Made by a program: the position numbers and the translations under genes. From NCBI GenBank assembly GCA_903926285.1, contig CAIYIP010000175.1:1-20791 (forward strand): a stretch of 20,791 nucleotides of DNA. Direction: 5' to 3'. Position 1 is the stretch's first letter. Every line of letters begins with the position of its first letter. Below, one piece after another: positions 1 to 6,979 of this stretch. Origin of the DNA: an uncultured Gammaproteobacteria bacterium (GTDB lineage Bacteria > Pseudomonadota > Gammaproteobacteria > Pseudomonadales > Pseudohongiellaceae). Under the pieces are notes generated by a model. The model saw nothing but the letters and a program-made list of their open reading frames with translations, had not been told where the DNA came from and made no database searches.

Positions 1-388
1 CATAGAACAAACCCGCCACCAGTGGCGTGTCACCAAACGCGATATACGCCCATGATAGTGCAATCAGAATGAACAAGGAGGGCAGCACAAACAATACGCC
101 GGCAACAATGCCGCCCAGCGTACGATGCATCAACCAGCCGATATACGTGGCAAGCTGCTGGGCTTCAGGCCCGGGCAGCAGCATGCAATAGTTTAGCGCA
201 TGCAGGAACCGCCGTTCTGAAATCCAGCGCCGGTTTTCCACGAGTTCCTGATGCATGATCGCAATCTGGCCGGCCGGTCCGCCAAAACTGATGAAACCCA
301 GCTTGAGCCAGAACATAAAGGCCTCGCGGAAAGTTACCGAGGGTGGCGCCAGATCGTTGGCCTGGACAGAAAGTGTTTGCTGATTCAT
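1..388 (-). CDS. chrA: Chromate transporter ChrA, N-terminal part (truncated by window edge)
   Basis: Inner-membrane transporter of the CHR family, which exports chromate from the cytoplasm. The frame opens at the ATG at 388 (MNQQTLSVQ...) and stays open to base 1, giving about 129 residues; the rest lies outside the window. Family signatures seen are FGGPAGQIAIMH near residues 40-51 and LPGPEAQQLATYIGW near residues 80-94, followed by hydrophobic segments (GGIVAGVLFVLPSLFILIAL). It starts 22 bases after the stop of the upstream SOD-like gene on the same strand, so the two are probably co-transcribed. The chrC-chrA pairing is known from chromate-resistance determinants, where an iron SOD counters oxidative stress from chromate reduction. 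No chrB regulator is seen in the window. Family assignment is firm; substrate is inferred from the family. Confidence 0.93.
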   Translation of the reverse strand, partial: MNQQTLSVQANDLAPPSVTFREAFMFWLKLGFISFGGPAGQIAIMHQELVENRRWISERRFLHALNYCMLLPGPEAQQLATYIGWLMHRTLGGIVAGVLFVLPSLFILIALSWAYIAFGDTPLVAGLFY

Positions 389-410
389 CGCGACATGGTT
401 TCCGTTTTCA

Positions 411-1133
411 TCAGGCCTTGAAAGCAATATCCATGCGTTGGCGCACTTCTGCCCAGTTGATGTTGCGCATGAAAGCATCGATGTACTGCGCAGCGGCAGC
501 GCCGTAATCCATCTGATAGGAATGTTCATACATGTCCATCAGCAGCAGCGGCAATGCGGTGGCAGGCGCGTGCATGTGATCAGACATCCAGTAGTTTTCC
601 AGTGTCCGGGTGTGAGTATTCCACGCGAGCATCACCCAGCCGGAACCACCACCAAGGCCCGCGCCAATGCGACGAAATTCCCGTTCCCACGCAGCGACGC
701 TGCCGAAGGCACTTGTCAACACCGCGTCAAGTTCGCTGTCGCGACTACCGGTGCCACCCATGTTGGCGAAATAATATTCATGCAGCACCACTGATCCGGT
801 ACGCAGCAGATGTTCGCGTTTCATGTCGTTGTACAGATAAGGTGGAAAGGCATCGTCCGCAAGTGCAGCAACAAGACGCTGCTTGACGACGTTCAGAGCC
901 GTTACCGAGCCGCCATAATTATTTTGCCAGTGCGAGTTGATTAGTTTCTCTGACAGGCCATCAAGTTGGGTTGGATCAAACGGCAGCGGCTTGGGCTGGT
1001 GCGCGCCTGCGAAAGCATTTGGGATTGCCACGGCCTGTTCCTGTGCTACGGCCGGATTAACCTGGAGTGTTGCAGCCGCAAGAGCGGTTGCTGCTACGGT
1101 TTCTACAAATGTTCTGCGGGAAATAATCGACAT
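411..1133 (-). CDS. chrC: Tat-exported Fe/Mn superoxide dismutase-like protein (ChrC type)
   Basis: Superoxide dismutase-fold protein, 240 aa. The N-terminus carries a twin-arginine signal (SRRTFVE at residues 5-11, hydrophobic stretch, AVA cleavage site near residue 30), so it should act in the periplasm. The four predicted metal ligands are present: H68 (NSHWQNNY), H118 (VLHEYYF), D200 and H204 (DMYEHSYQMDY). Second-shell residues differ from classical Fe-SOD: the second His/Lys-His-His region reads QNNYGG, the gateway Tyr aligns with Ser76, and the active-site Gln of FeSOD (Q69) aligns with Ser114. A His in SDHMH (186-188) may substitute for the Gln, as in some archaeal and mycobacterial enzymes. 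An AGGAGA ribosome site lies 6-7 bases before the ATG. The link to chromate resistance is inferred from chrA directly downstream. Confidence 0.85.
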   Translation of the reverse strand: MSIISRRTFVETVAATALAAATLQVNPAVAQEQAVAIPNAFAGAHQPKPLPFDPTQLDGLSEKLINSHWQNNYGGSVTALNVVKQRLVAALADDAFPPYLYNDMKREHLLRTGSVVLHEYYFANMGGTGSRDSELDAVLTSAFGSVAAWEREFRRIGAGLGGGSGWVMLAWNTHTRTLENYWMSDHMHAPATALPLLLMDMYEHSYQMDYGAAAAQYIDAFMRNINWAEVRQRMDIAFKA

Positions 1134-1322
1134 TGCATCTCTCCTGGGGAATTAGTTAGCGGTGAAACCATTCGTGGCTCCGCCCTGGCGATCCTTGTGC
1201 GGAAACCGAGCCTATGTCCAACGCATAAATGATACAAGAGTTGCTTTTACGGCTTTGTAAAGATAGGGTTATTTCATAAATATTCCTGCATCTGCATGCC
1301 CAATCCCGCCAGAGCCAGTCGT

Positions 1323-2411
1323 ATGAACAAACACAAGTTGTTCCGCTTTTTCCGCACTGTTCACGCATGGGGCGGCGCTGTGCTGGCCTTGCTGCTGCTG
1401 GTAGTCAGCGTGTCAGGAAGCATCCTGGTGTGGAAAAATGAATTCGTAAAAATGGCGCTGGTCGAGACGGATGCGACCTTCGACGCCACACCTCAATCGC
1501 TGGCTGACATCGCCACTGGAGTCGAAGCACAATTCAGTGCCAACGATATTTACCAGATCCAGTTTCCCACCTCAGACTTCCCGCTGACGAAAGTCACGCT
1601 GGCCGACGATAAATACGCGTATCTCGATACCAGTGGTCATATAGTTGCGCAATGGGTGCTCAACGAACGCTGGGAGGAGTGGTTGTTTGATCTGCATCAC
1701 CGGCTGTTGCTGGGTAATACCGGCCTGGTCATTGCAGGTTTTGCAGGCATGACCATGATCCTGCTACTGTTTGCCGGCATCATTGCGTTCTGGCCGCTGC
1801 GGCGTGGTTGGCGCCACGGTTTCTGGCCGCAAAATGCGGCTCGCTCAAACCTGCAAGCCGCGCACCGCAACATCGGCATCGTGGAAGCACTGCCCTTCCT
1901 GCTCACACTTGTCACGGGGGTTATCCTGGCTTTTCCTGAGCAGTCACTGAAACTGTTGCTCGAACCGTTTCGCGGCGAAGCATACAGCCTCGATTTCGCG
2001 GAGAATCTCGACACTATCACGGGTGCCGATTCAGGCGACTGGTTGCCGGCAATGGAGCGCGCGCTCGCCACGTTTCCAGGCGCTCACATTCGTACGGCAC
2101 AGGTACCCAGCGACAACTCACCCTACCGCATCATGGGTTTGCAGCAACCTGGAAGCCTGCACCCCACAGGGCAAAGCAAGGTGTACATTGAGTCGTCCGA
2201 AGGCTGGATGGACATCAGGATTGATGATCAGGCGCAACACATCACAGAGCGCCTGTACAATTTTGCGTATCCCTTGCATACGGGCAGGTTCGATAATTTT
2301 TTCTACAAGGTACTGTTGAGCATCAGCGGCATGCTTGTTGCGGTTTTAAGTACGCTGGGCCTGCTGAGTTTTATAAAACAGTTCAGAGGTTCAGCAGCTA
2401 AAATCAGCTGA
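1323..2411 (+). CDS. PepSY-associated TM helix protein (iron-regulated-type membrane protein)
   Basis: Four-helix inner-membrane protein of the PepSY-TM family (PF03929), about 362 aa. Visible parts are FRTVHAWGGAVLALLLL (first TM helix, residues 11-37), a periplasmic PepSY-like region with DIYQIQFP, then DLHHRLLLGNTG leading into the second helix, HRNIGIVEALPFLLTL (third helix), a second soluble region, YPLHTGRF and a final helix (LLSISGMLVAVLSTLG). Conserved His residues in VHAW, DLHH, HRN and PLHTG are typical of the family. Members often accompany siderophore receptors and are linked to iron or haem reduction, but no receptor is present here, so the substrate is unknown. The frame could start at the ATG at 1296; 1323 is preferred because MNKHKLFRFFRTVHAW matches the usual N-terminus. 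Neither start has a clear ribosome site. It is divergent from chrC and convergent with copA. Confidence 0.85.
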   Translation: MNKHKLFRFFRTVHAWGGAVLALLLLVVSVSGSILVWKNEFVKMALVETDATFDATPQSLADIATGVEAQFSANDIYQIQFPTSDFPLTKVTLADDKYAYLDTSGHIVAQWVLNERWEEWLFDLHHRLLLGNTGLVIAGFAGMTMILLLFAGIIAFWPLRRGWRHGFWPQNAARSNLQAAHRNIGIVEALPFLLTLVTGVILAFPEQSLKLLLEPFRGEAYSLDFAENLDTITGADSGDWLPAMERALATFPGAHIRTAQVPSDNSPYRIMGLQQPGSLHPTGQSKVYIESSEGWMDIRIDDQAQHITERLYNFAYPLHTGRFDNFFYKVLLSISGMLVAVLSTLGLLSFIKQFRGSAAKIS

Positions 2412-2432
2412 CGCCCTAATACCGAGGCATAC

Positions 2433-4826
2433 TCAGGCTTTAGTGAGCAATTTGCTGCGCCGTAAACGCAATGCGTTGCTCACTACAGACACAGAGCTAA
2501 GACTCATCGCCAGCGCCGCGATCATTGGCGACAGCAGCATACCCGTGAACGGATAGAGCACACCTGCTGCTATCGGTACTCCTATTGCGTTGTAGACAAA
2601 AGCAAACACAAGATTCTGGCGCATATTGCGCACCGTTGCGGTTGATATGCTGCGCGCAACCGCGATGCCGCGCAGGTCGCCTTTGACCAGTGTGACCTGT
2701 GCCGTGCTCATGGCCACATCAGTACCCGTGCCCATCGCAATTCCGACATCGGCGCGCGCGAGTGCAGGCGCATCATTGATACCGTCTCCCGCCATTGCCA
2801 CCTTATGTCCTTCGGCCTGCAAGCGCGCGGTGAGATCATCTTTATCCTTCGGCCTGACCTCTCCAAATACTTCATCTATACCAAGTTTATGGCCCACTGC
2901 TTTGGCGGTAGTCAATCCATCACCTGTCGCCATAATCAGACGCAGGCCACTGGCCTTAAGTACGTTGATAGCTTCCATCGTAGAAGCTTTGATCGGATCG
3001 GATACTGCCAGCAGCCCGGCGAGTTTGCCTGCCACTGCCAGATACATCACGCTGGCGCCTTCGAGGCGCAGTGTTTCTGCGTCAAGCGCCATGCCGTTCC
3101 AGGCGACGCCCTGCTCGTCCATGAGCGCCGTGTTGCCTATAGCTACGGCCTTGCCGTCGACATTGCCACGTACACCAATGCCCGAAGCAGATTCAAAATC
3201 CACCGCTGACGATAACGTCAATTGCAGACGCCTGGCCTCCGCTACGAGCGCGTGGGCAAGCGGGTGTTCACTGCCCTGGTCCAGGCTTGCGGCAATCCGC
3301 AGCACTTCTTCCTGCGTGAATTCCGCCGTGGCTTTGACCGCATGAAACGCAGGGCGTCCTTCCGTGAGTGTCCCCGTCTTGTCCACAATGAGAACGTCCA
3401 CTTCGCGCAAACGTTCGATTGCTGCAGCATCCCGAAACAACACCCCCTGCGTCGCCGCGTTGCCAGTCGCTACCATCACGGACATAGGTGTCGCGAGGCC
3501 AAGGGCACAGGGGCAAGCGATAATCAACACCGCGACAGCATTGATCAGGCCGAACACCCACCCCTGATCGGGCACCAGCAAACCCCAGCCAACCAACGTG
3601 AGCAGGGCGATACCAATCACGACCAGCACAAAATAGCCGGCCACGCTATCAGCCAGGCGCTGCATCGGCGCGCGTGAACGCTGCGCGTTGGCTACCATCT
3701 GCACGATTTGTGCGAGTACTGTTGCACTGCCCACTTTTTCTGCGCGCATGATCAAGGCGCCGCTGGTATTAAGCGAAGCGCCAATAACCGCATCACCCGC
3801 GCGCTTACTCACTGGCATCGGCTCGCCTGTCAGCATGGATTCATCAATCGCGCTGCTGCCTTCTTCCACCACGCCGTCGACCGGTACTTTTTCTCCAGGC
3901 CTTATGCGCAGGCGATCGCCCGGCTGTACATGACTCAGTTCGATGGTTTCTTCGCTGCCATTGTCGCGAATACGCAGCGCTGTCTTAGGCGCAAGACCTA
4001 ACAACGCGCAGATCGCTGCACCCGTTTCAGAACGGGCTTTCAATTCAAGTATCTGGCCCAACAGCGTCAGCGAAATAATCACCGCCGCGGCTTCGAAGTA
4101 CACGGCAACCTCGCCGCCCATGTGAAATGACATCGGGAAAAGGTCTGGAGAAAGCGTGGCCACCAGGCTATACACATAAGCCGCGCCTGTACCCGTACCA
4201 ATCAGCGTCCACATGTTGGGTTGCAGCGTAATAATCGAACTTGCCCAGCGCCTAAAAAACGGCCAGCCAGCCCAGAGTACAACGGGCGTCGCCAGCGCCA
4301 GCTCAATAAACGGACTGGAACGTCCCAGCAAGCCATCGAATGCGCCTCCCGACATCGCGATGATAAAAAGCACGATCGTCAATGGCAGCGTCCACCAGAA
4401 GCGGTGCCGGAAATCATCGAGTTCAGGATTGGCCTCGGTCTCGGCGGTCGGCATTACAGGTTCGAGCGCCATCCCGCATTTTGGGCAAATACCGGGACCA
4501 ATCTGGCGCACCTCGGGATGCATGGGACAACTGTATTCACCCTTCTGCTGTTGAGCATCAGGTGGTGAGTTTGGTGCTGAATGACTGTCGTGAGCTGCAA
4601 CCGTAGTCTTCAGATAGGATTCCGGCAGCGCCATGAATTTTGTTTTGCACCCAGCACTGCAAAAATAAAATTGCTGCTCGTTGTATGCGAACTGGTGTGG
4701 TGAGTCGCTTGTAACCGTCATGCCACAGACAGGATCAATCAGTGCAGGCTTGGCACCCGTCGCAGAACCGCTGCTCTTGTGCTGGTGAACTGCAGTGTGT
4801 GTGCCATGTCCGGAATGTGGTTGCAT
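2433..4826 (-). CDS. copA: Copper-translocating P1B-type ATPase CopA with YHS and zinc-ribbon-like N-terminal domains
   Basis: ATP-driven Cu(+) efflux pump of the inner membrane, about 797 aa. In order: a His-rich tail (H4, H7, H10, H14, H16); a YHS domain (DPVCGM at 31-36, CSAGC at 56-60); a heavy-metal-binding domain (YSCPMHPE at 98-105, CPKCGMALEP at 114-123); an ATPase core with TGEP, the metal-site ACPCALGLATP (438-440 CPC), phosphorylation site DKTGT (D482), HPLAHAL (H521) and GDGINDAP. The late helices carry YN (VYNAIG) and MSLSSVSVVSNA, the Cu(+) ATPase signature. No classical CxxC HMA domain is present. The frame is open further upstream to 4931, but the ATG at 4826 has a good GAGAGG site eight bases before it and starts at the His-rich tail. 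It follows cueR by 105 bases on the same strand. Confidence 0.95.
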   Translation of the reverse strand: MQPHSGHGTHTAVHQHKSSGSATGAKPALIDPVCGMTVTSDSPHQFAYNEQQFYFCSAGCKTKFMALPESYLKTTVAAHDSHSAPNSPPDAQQQKGEYSCPMHPEVRQIGPGICPKCGMALEPVMPTAETEANPELDDFRHRFWWTLPLTIVLFIIAMSGGAFDGLLGRSSPFIELALATPVVLWAGWPFFRRWASSIITLQPNMWTLIGTGTGAAYVYSLVATLSPDLFPMSFHMGGEVAVYFEAAAVIISLTLLGQILELKARSETGAAICALLGLAPKTALRIRDNGSEETIELSHVQPGDRLRIRPGEKVPVDGVVEEGSSAIDESMLTGEPMPVSKRAGDAVIGASLNTSGALIMRAEKVGSATVLAQIVQMVANAQRSRAPMQRLADSVAGYFVLVVIGIALLTLVGWGLLVPDQGWVFGLINAVAVLIIACPCALGLATPMSVMVATGNAATQGVLFRDAAAIERLREVDVLIVDKTGTLTEGRPAFHAVKATAEFTQEEVLRIAASLDQGSEHPLAHALVAEARRLQLTLSSAVDFESASGIGVRGNVDGKAVAIGNTALMDEQGVAWNGMALDAETLRLEGASVMYLAVAGKLAGLLAVSDPIKASTMEAINVLKASGLRLIMATGDGLTTAKAVGHKLGIDEVFGEVRPKDKDDLTARLQAEGHKVAMAGDGINDAPALARADVGIAMGTGTDVAMSTAQVTLVKGDLRGIAVARSISTATVRNMRQNLVFAFVYNAIGVPIAAGVLYPFTGMLLSPMIAALAMSLSSVSVVSNALRLRRSKLLTKA

Positions 4827-4931
4827 TGGTATCGCCTCTCGCGGGAGTTGGTGAATACTGCATCGACGCACAGCTGCAAGCTTGTCGTGTTTATCCTTCC
4901 ACTCATTAGCCTCAGGAAGTGGACGCCTCAC

Positions 4932-5381
4932 TCATTTTTGGTGCCTGACGTGTTGCCCATTCTGCGCTGGGTCGAGACTGCAGTGCGGGTGCAAGGGGTC
5001 TGCCAGCTTGCTCAGAATCGGACAATCTGGCCGCTGGTCTCCTGCGCAATCCTGCGAAAGGCCTTCAAGCACATCGCGCATTTCCGACAGTTCGCGGATT
5101 TTTGCTTCGAGCTCGAGGATATGTTTTTGCGCGAGTGCCTTTACATCCTTGCTCGCGCGTTTGCGGTCCTGCCAAAGTGACAGCAACACCTTGATCTGTT
5201 CGAGCGGAAAACCGAGGCTGCGAGCACGCTTGATGAAGCGCAGCACGTGCAAGTCGTTATCGTGGTATTGACGGTATCCTGCGTCAGTGCGCGTGGCATT
5301 TTTGAGCAAGCCGATCACCTCATAGTGCCTGATCATTTTGCTTGAAAGGCCTGTCGCCTTCGCAGCGTGACCGATATTCAT
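4932..5381 (-). CDS. cueR: CueR-type MerR-family copper-responsive regulator
   Basis: Transcription activator of copper efflux, 149 aa. The N-terminal winged helix reads MNIGHAAKATGLSSKMIRHYEVIGLL, with the family YRQYHDNDLHVLRFI after it, a long dimerisation helix (about 77-108), and a metal loop with C112 and C120 (DCAGDQRPDCPIL), the same spacing and numbering as the Cu(+) ligands of E. coli CueR. An extra Cys (C134) lies in the tail PHCS. The ATG at 5381 is chosen because it has an AAAGGA ribosome site and gives the standard MerR start; the frame is open further upstream to 5495 without family similarity. It is the first gene of the cueR-copA unit and sits below a MerR-type promoter at 5479-5509, so it probably controls itself and copA. 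Confidence 0.93.
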   Translation of the reverse strand: MNIGHAAKATGLSSKMIRHYEVIGLLKNATRTDAGYRQYHDNDLHVLRFIKRARSLGFPLEQIKVLLSLWQDRKRASKDVKALAQKHILELEAKIRELSEMRDVLEGLSQDCAGDQRPDCPILSKLADPLHPHCSLDPAQNGQHVRHQK

Positions 5382-5410
5382 GGATCTAATCCTTTGGCTC
5401 GGGTCGTGAA

Positions 5411-5435
5411 GTTTGGTTTGGTCTGGTCTGGTCTG
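5411..5435. repeat. Five tandem 5-bp repeats in the cueR leader
   Basis: The plus strand reads GTTTG twice and then GTCTG three times without interruption, between the CueR-type promoter and the cueR start. It lies in the predicted untranslated leader. Copy number could vary by slippage; any effect on expression is speculation. Confidence 0.8.
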
Positions 5436-5478
5436 GATGTTACGCGTCGCTGCCGGCAGTTGCGAAGCAATTTGCTGC

Positions 5479-5509
5479 AGCTTCCACCTTCCCATGGTGG
5501 CAACGTCAA
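5479..5509 (-). promoter_or_regulatory. CueR-type promoter/operator of cueR-copA
   Basis: On the minus strand, -35 TTGACG (5504-5509) and a -10-like GAAGCT (5479-5484) are separated by 19 bases, the over-long spacer typical of MerR-family promoters. The spacer contains GGGAAGGT, and the sequence aligns with the E. coli copA promoter (CTTGACCTTCCCC...GGAAGGT) at most operator positions. The -10 is weak. The leader to the cueR start is about 90 bases. Confidence 0.65.
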
Positions 5510-5656
5510 GCCTTTGCCCAGAATAAAGCGGCAGAATTTTGCTACCAATTATTCGTCATAAAAAAAAGCTCGGGCAAAAAATCAAGTTTAAGCCAATACC
5601 CCGGACTAGCATAAAGCCAGCATCACTGCTGCCAAACCCAATTCAACCGGAGAAGC

Positions 5657-5968
5657 ATCCTGAAGACTAAAGTACTGAGCGTCTGCAACTGCCGCACTGG
5701 CACCCATGCAGATAAAACGCTCCGAAATACGCGCCGATGACGTAAAGATAGAGATGCTGTTCTGCGGTGTATGTCATGCGGATTTACCCACGGCTCGCTG
5801 ACCGGCGGCATCAAGGAAACCTAGCAAATGCTCAATTTGTCTGGCAAACATAACATTGTCCTGGATATCGAACTGATCAAGATGCAGGCGATTAACGAGG
5901 CCTACGGACGTATGCTGAAGCGTGAGGTGACGTATCGGTTTGTTAGCGACATGGCGTCGATCAAGTAG
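5657..5968 (+). pseudogene. Decayed zinc-dependent alcohol dehydrogenase (YahK/AdhC-like), internal deletion
   Basis: Remains of an NAD(P)-dependent zinc alcohol dehydrogenase. A GGAGAA ribosome site at 5649-5654 is followed by ATC where the start should be, then LKTK; the frame then shifts by about two lost bases at 5672. The next frame carries ASATAALAPMQIKRSEIRADDVKIEMLFCGVCHADLPTAR, in which GVCHADL holds the catalytic-zinc Cys. It stops at 5799-5801. From about 5792, in another frame, comes the family C-terminus: GSLTGGIKET, a TAG at 5822-5824 where Gln is usual (QMLNLSGKH), then DIELIKMQAINEAYGRML and the natural stop at 5968. Roughly 200 central codons are missing. This cannot encode an enzyme. 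Assignment rests on recognising both ends of the YahK family. Confidence 0.85.
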
Positions 5969-6090
5969 AGCTCTCCAGTGAACCGAAGGGCAAATCCCAC
6001 TTAAGAAAAATTGGCTGAAGTAAGTACAAGATATTAGAGGTGTCTGCTGAATGGCGCCCTCTTCCCTGATTTTCCCCCTTCCTCTTTTTA

Positions 6091-6114
6091 ATATTTCAAT
6101 TACAATTGAAATAT
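6091..6114. promoter_or_regulatory. Palindromic ArsR operator touching the arsR start
   Basis: A perfect inverted repeat has 11-base arms, ATATTTCAATT (6091-6101) and AATTGAAATAT (6104-6114), with a 2-base centre. The right arm overlaps the arsR ATG (6113-6115). A -10-like TAATAT (6089-6094) overlaps the left arm; no good -35 is visible, though a pyrimidine-rich tract lies before it. Position and symmetry fit autorepression by the ArsR encoded immediately downstream. Confidence 0.75.
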
Positions 6115-6442
6115 GAAACTAAATATTGTGAACGCACTTTACGCCCTGGCCCAGGAATCCCGGCTCGCGATTTGTCGCGCGTTGGTGCAGGCAGGTCCCG
6201 ATGGGCTCCCTGCAGGGAAAATCAGTAAACTTACGCACATTGCGCCGTCCTCCGTGTCGTTTCACATGAAAGAACTTGTACTCGCCAACATGGTGTTCTC
6301 GCGCAGCGAAGGCCGCTATGTAATTTATAGTGCCAATTTCGCTTCCATGAATGTGCTGCTCAGCTTCCTTACTGAAAACTGCTGCGGAGGCAAACAATGC
6401 CTACCGGCCATGAAAGCCAAACCTGTGAAGAAAAAGCCATGA
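6113..6442 (+). CDS. arsR: ArsR-family arsenite-responsive repressor
   Basis: Small winged-helix repressor, 109 aa, released from DNA by As(III). It reads ALAQESRLAICRALVQAGPDGLPAGKI, then the recognition helix region IAPSSVSFHMKEL, and the wing GRYVIYSANF. It lacks the CVC pair of E. coli ArsR; instead C90, C91 and C96 (ENCCGGKQC) near the C-terminus fit the AfArsR-like type, where a C-terminal Cys cluster binds arsenite. The ATG at 6113 gives the usual N-terminus but has no ribosome site, because the operator lies there; with TAATAT as -10 the leader would be only about 12 bases. Its stop overlaps the arsC start (ATGA), indicating coupled translation. Confidence 0.92.
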   Translation: MKLNIVNALYALAQESRLAICRALVQAGPDGLPAGKISKLTHIAPSSVSFHMKELVLANMVFSRSEGRYVIYSANFASMNVLLSFLTENCCGGKQCLPAMKAKPVKKKP

Positions 6443-6936
6443 GCAATAAAATTTATAACGTACTTTTTATCTGTACTGGCAATTCAGCCCGAAGCATTAT
6501 TGCTGAAGCCATCATGAACCAGTTGGGCAGCGGTAACTTCAAGGCTTATAGCGCCGGGAGCCAACCCAAAGGGCAAGTCCATCCGCTTGCCATTGAGACC
6601 TTGCAGGACCGCAAATTTGATGTCAGTACCCTGCGCAGTAAAAGCTGGGACGAATTCGCCACTCCTGAAGCACCCCAAATGGATTTCATCTTCACAGTAT
6701 GTGACAACGCCGGGGGCGAAGTATGTCCGTTCTGGCCCGGGCATCCCGTAACTGCACACTGGGGCTTTCCTGATCCAGCCGCTGTCGAAGGATCTGCTGA
6801 TATGAAAAGTGCAGCTTTCGCCGTAACTTTCCGCGAACTCTCGCAACGGCTGCGCATCTTCCTGAACCTGCCTTTCGCCAAAATCGACCACATGTCGCTG
6901 CAACAACAACTTAGAGAAATGGGTGAGCGGGCATAA
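6439..6936 (+). CDS. arsC: Arsenate reductase ArsC, low-molecular-weight phosphatase type
   Basis: Cytoplasmic reductase of arsenate to arsenite, 165 aa, of the LMW protein-tyrosine-phosphatase fold. The anion loop is C12-TGNSA-R18 (CX5R) in VLFICTGNSARS, and the general acid region is FPDPAAVEG (D112). C88 and C96 in TVCDNAGGEVCPFWPG are the likely redox relay cysteines, spaced Cx7C rather than the Cx6C of S. aureus ArsC. The start at 6439 overlaps the arsR stop by ATGA; a longer frame from 6397 would lie inside arsR and has no family similarity. The product feeds Acr3, encoded 43 bases downstream. Confidence 0.94.
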   Translation: MSNKIYNVLFICTGNSARSIIAEAIMNQLGSGNFKAYSAGSQPKGQVHPLAIETLQDRKFDVSTLRSKSWDEFATPEAPQMDFIFTVCDNAGGEVCPFWPGHPVTAHWGFPDPAAVEGSADMKSAAFAVTFRELSQRLRIFLNLPFAKIDHMSLQQQLREMGERA

Positions 6937-6979
6937 CACTTGCTCGTGTGTCAAAAGAAAATACCAAGCGAAGAAAATA

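Noticed and set aside
1246..1261. TTTAC/GTAAA inverted repeat between chrC and the PepSY gene as an operator
   Set aside because: Arms of five bases are expected by chance; no matching regulator is nearby.
2626..3345. Long plus-strand open frame (239 codons) opposite copA
   Set aside because: It lies entirely antisense to a well-conserved ATPase; its composition is Ser/Ala/Arg/Pro-rich with no recognisable domain, as expected from a shadow frame.
4827..4931. Extended N-terminus of CopA (35 more residues) and a second CueR operator here
   Set aside because: The extension has no family similarity, and the downstream ATG has a good ribosome site; CTTCC/GGAAG half-sites are present but 14 bases apart, which does not fit a CueR operator.
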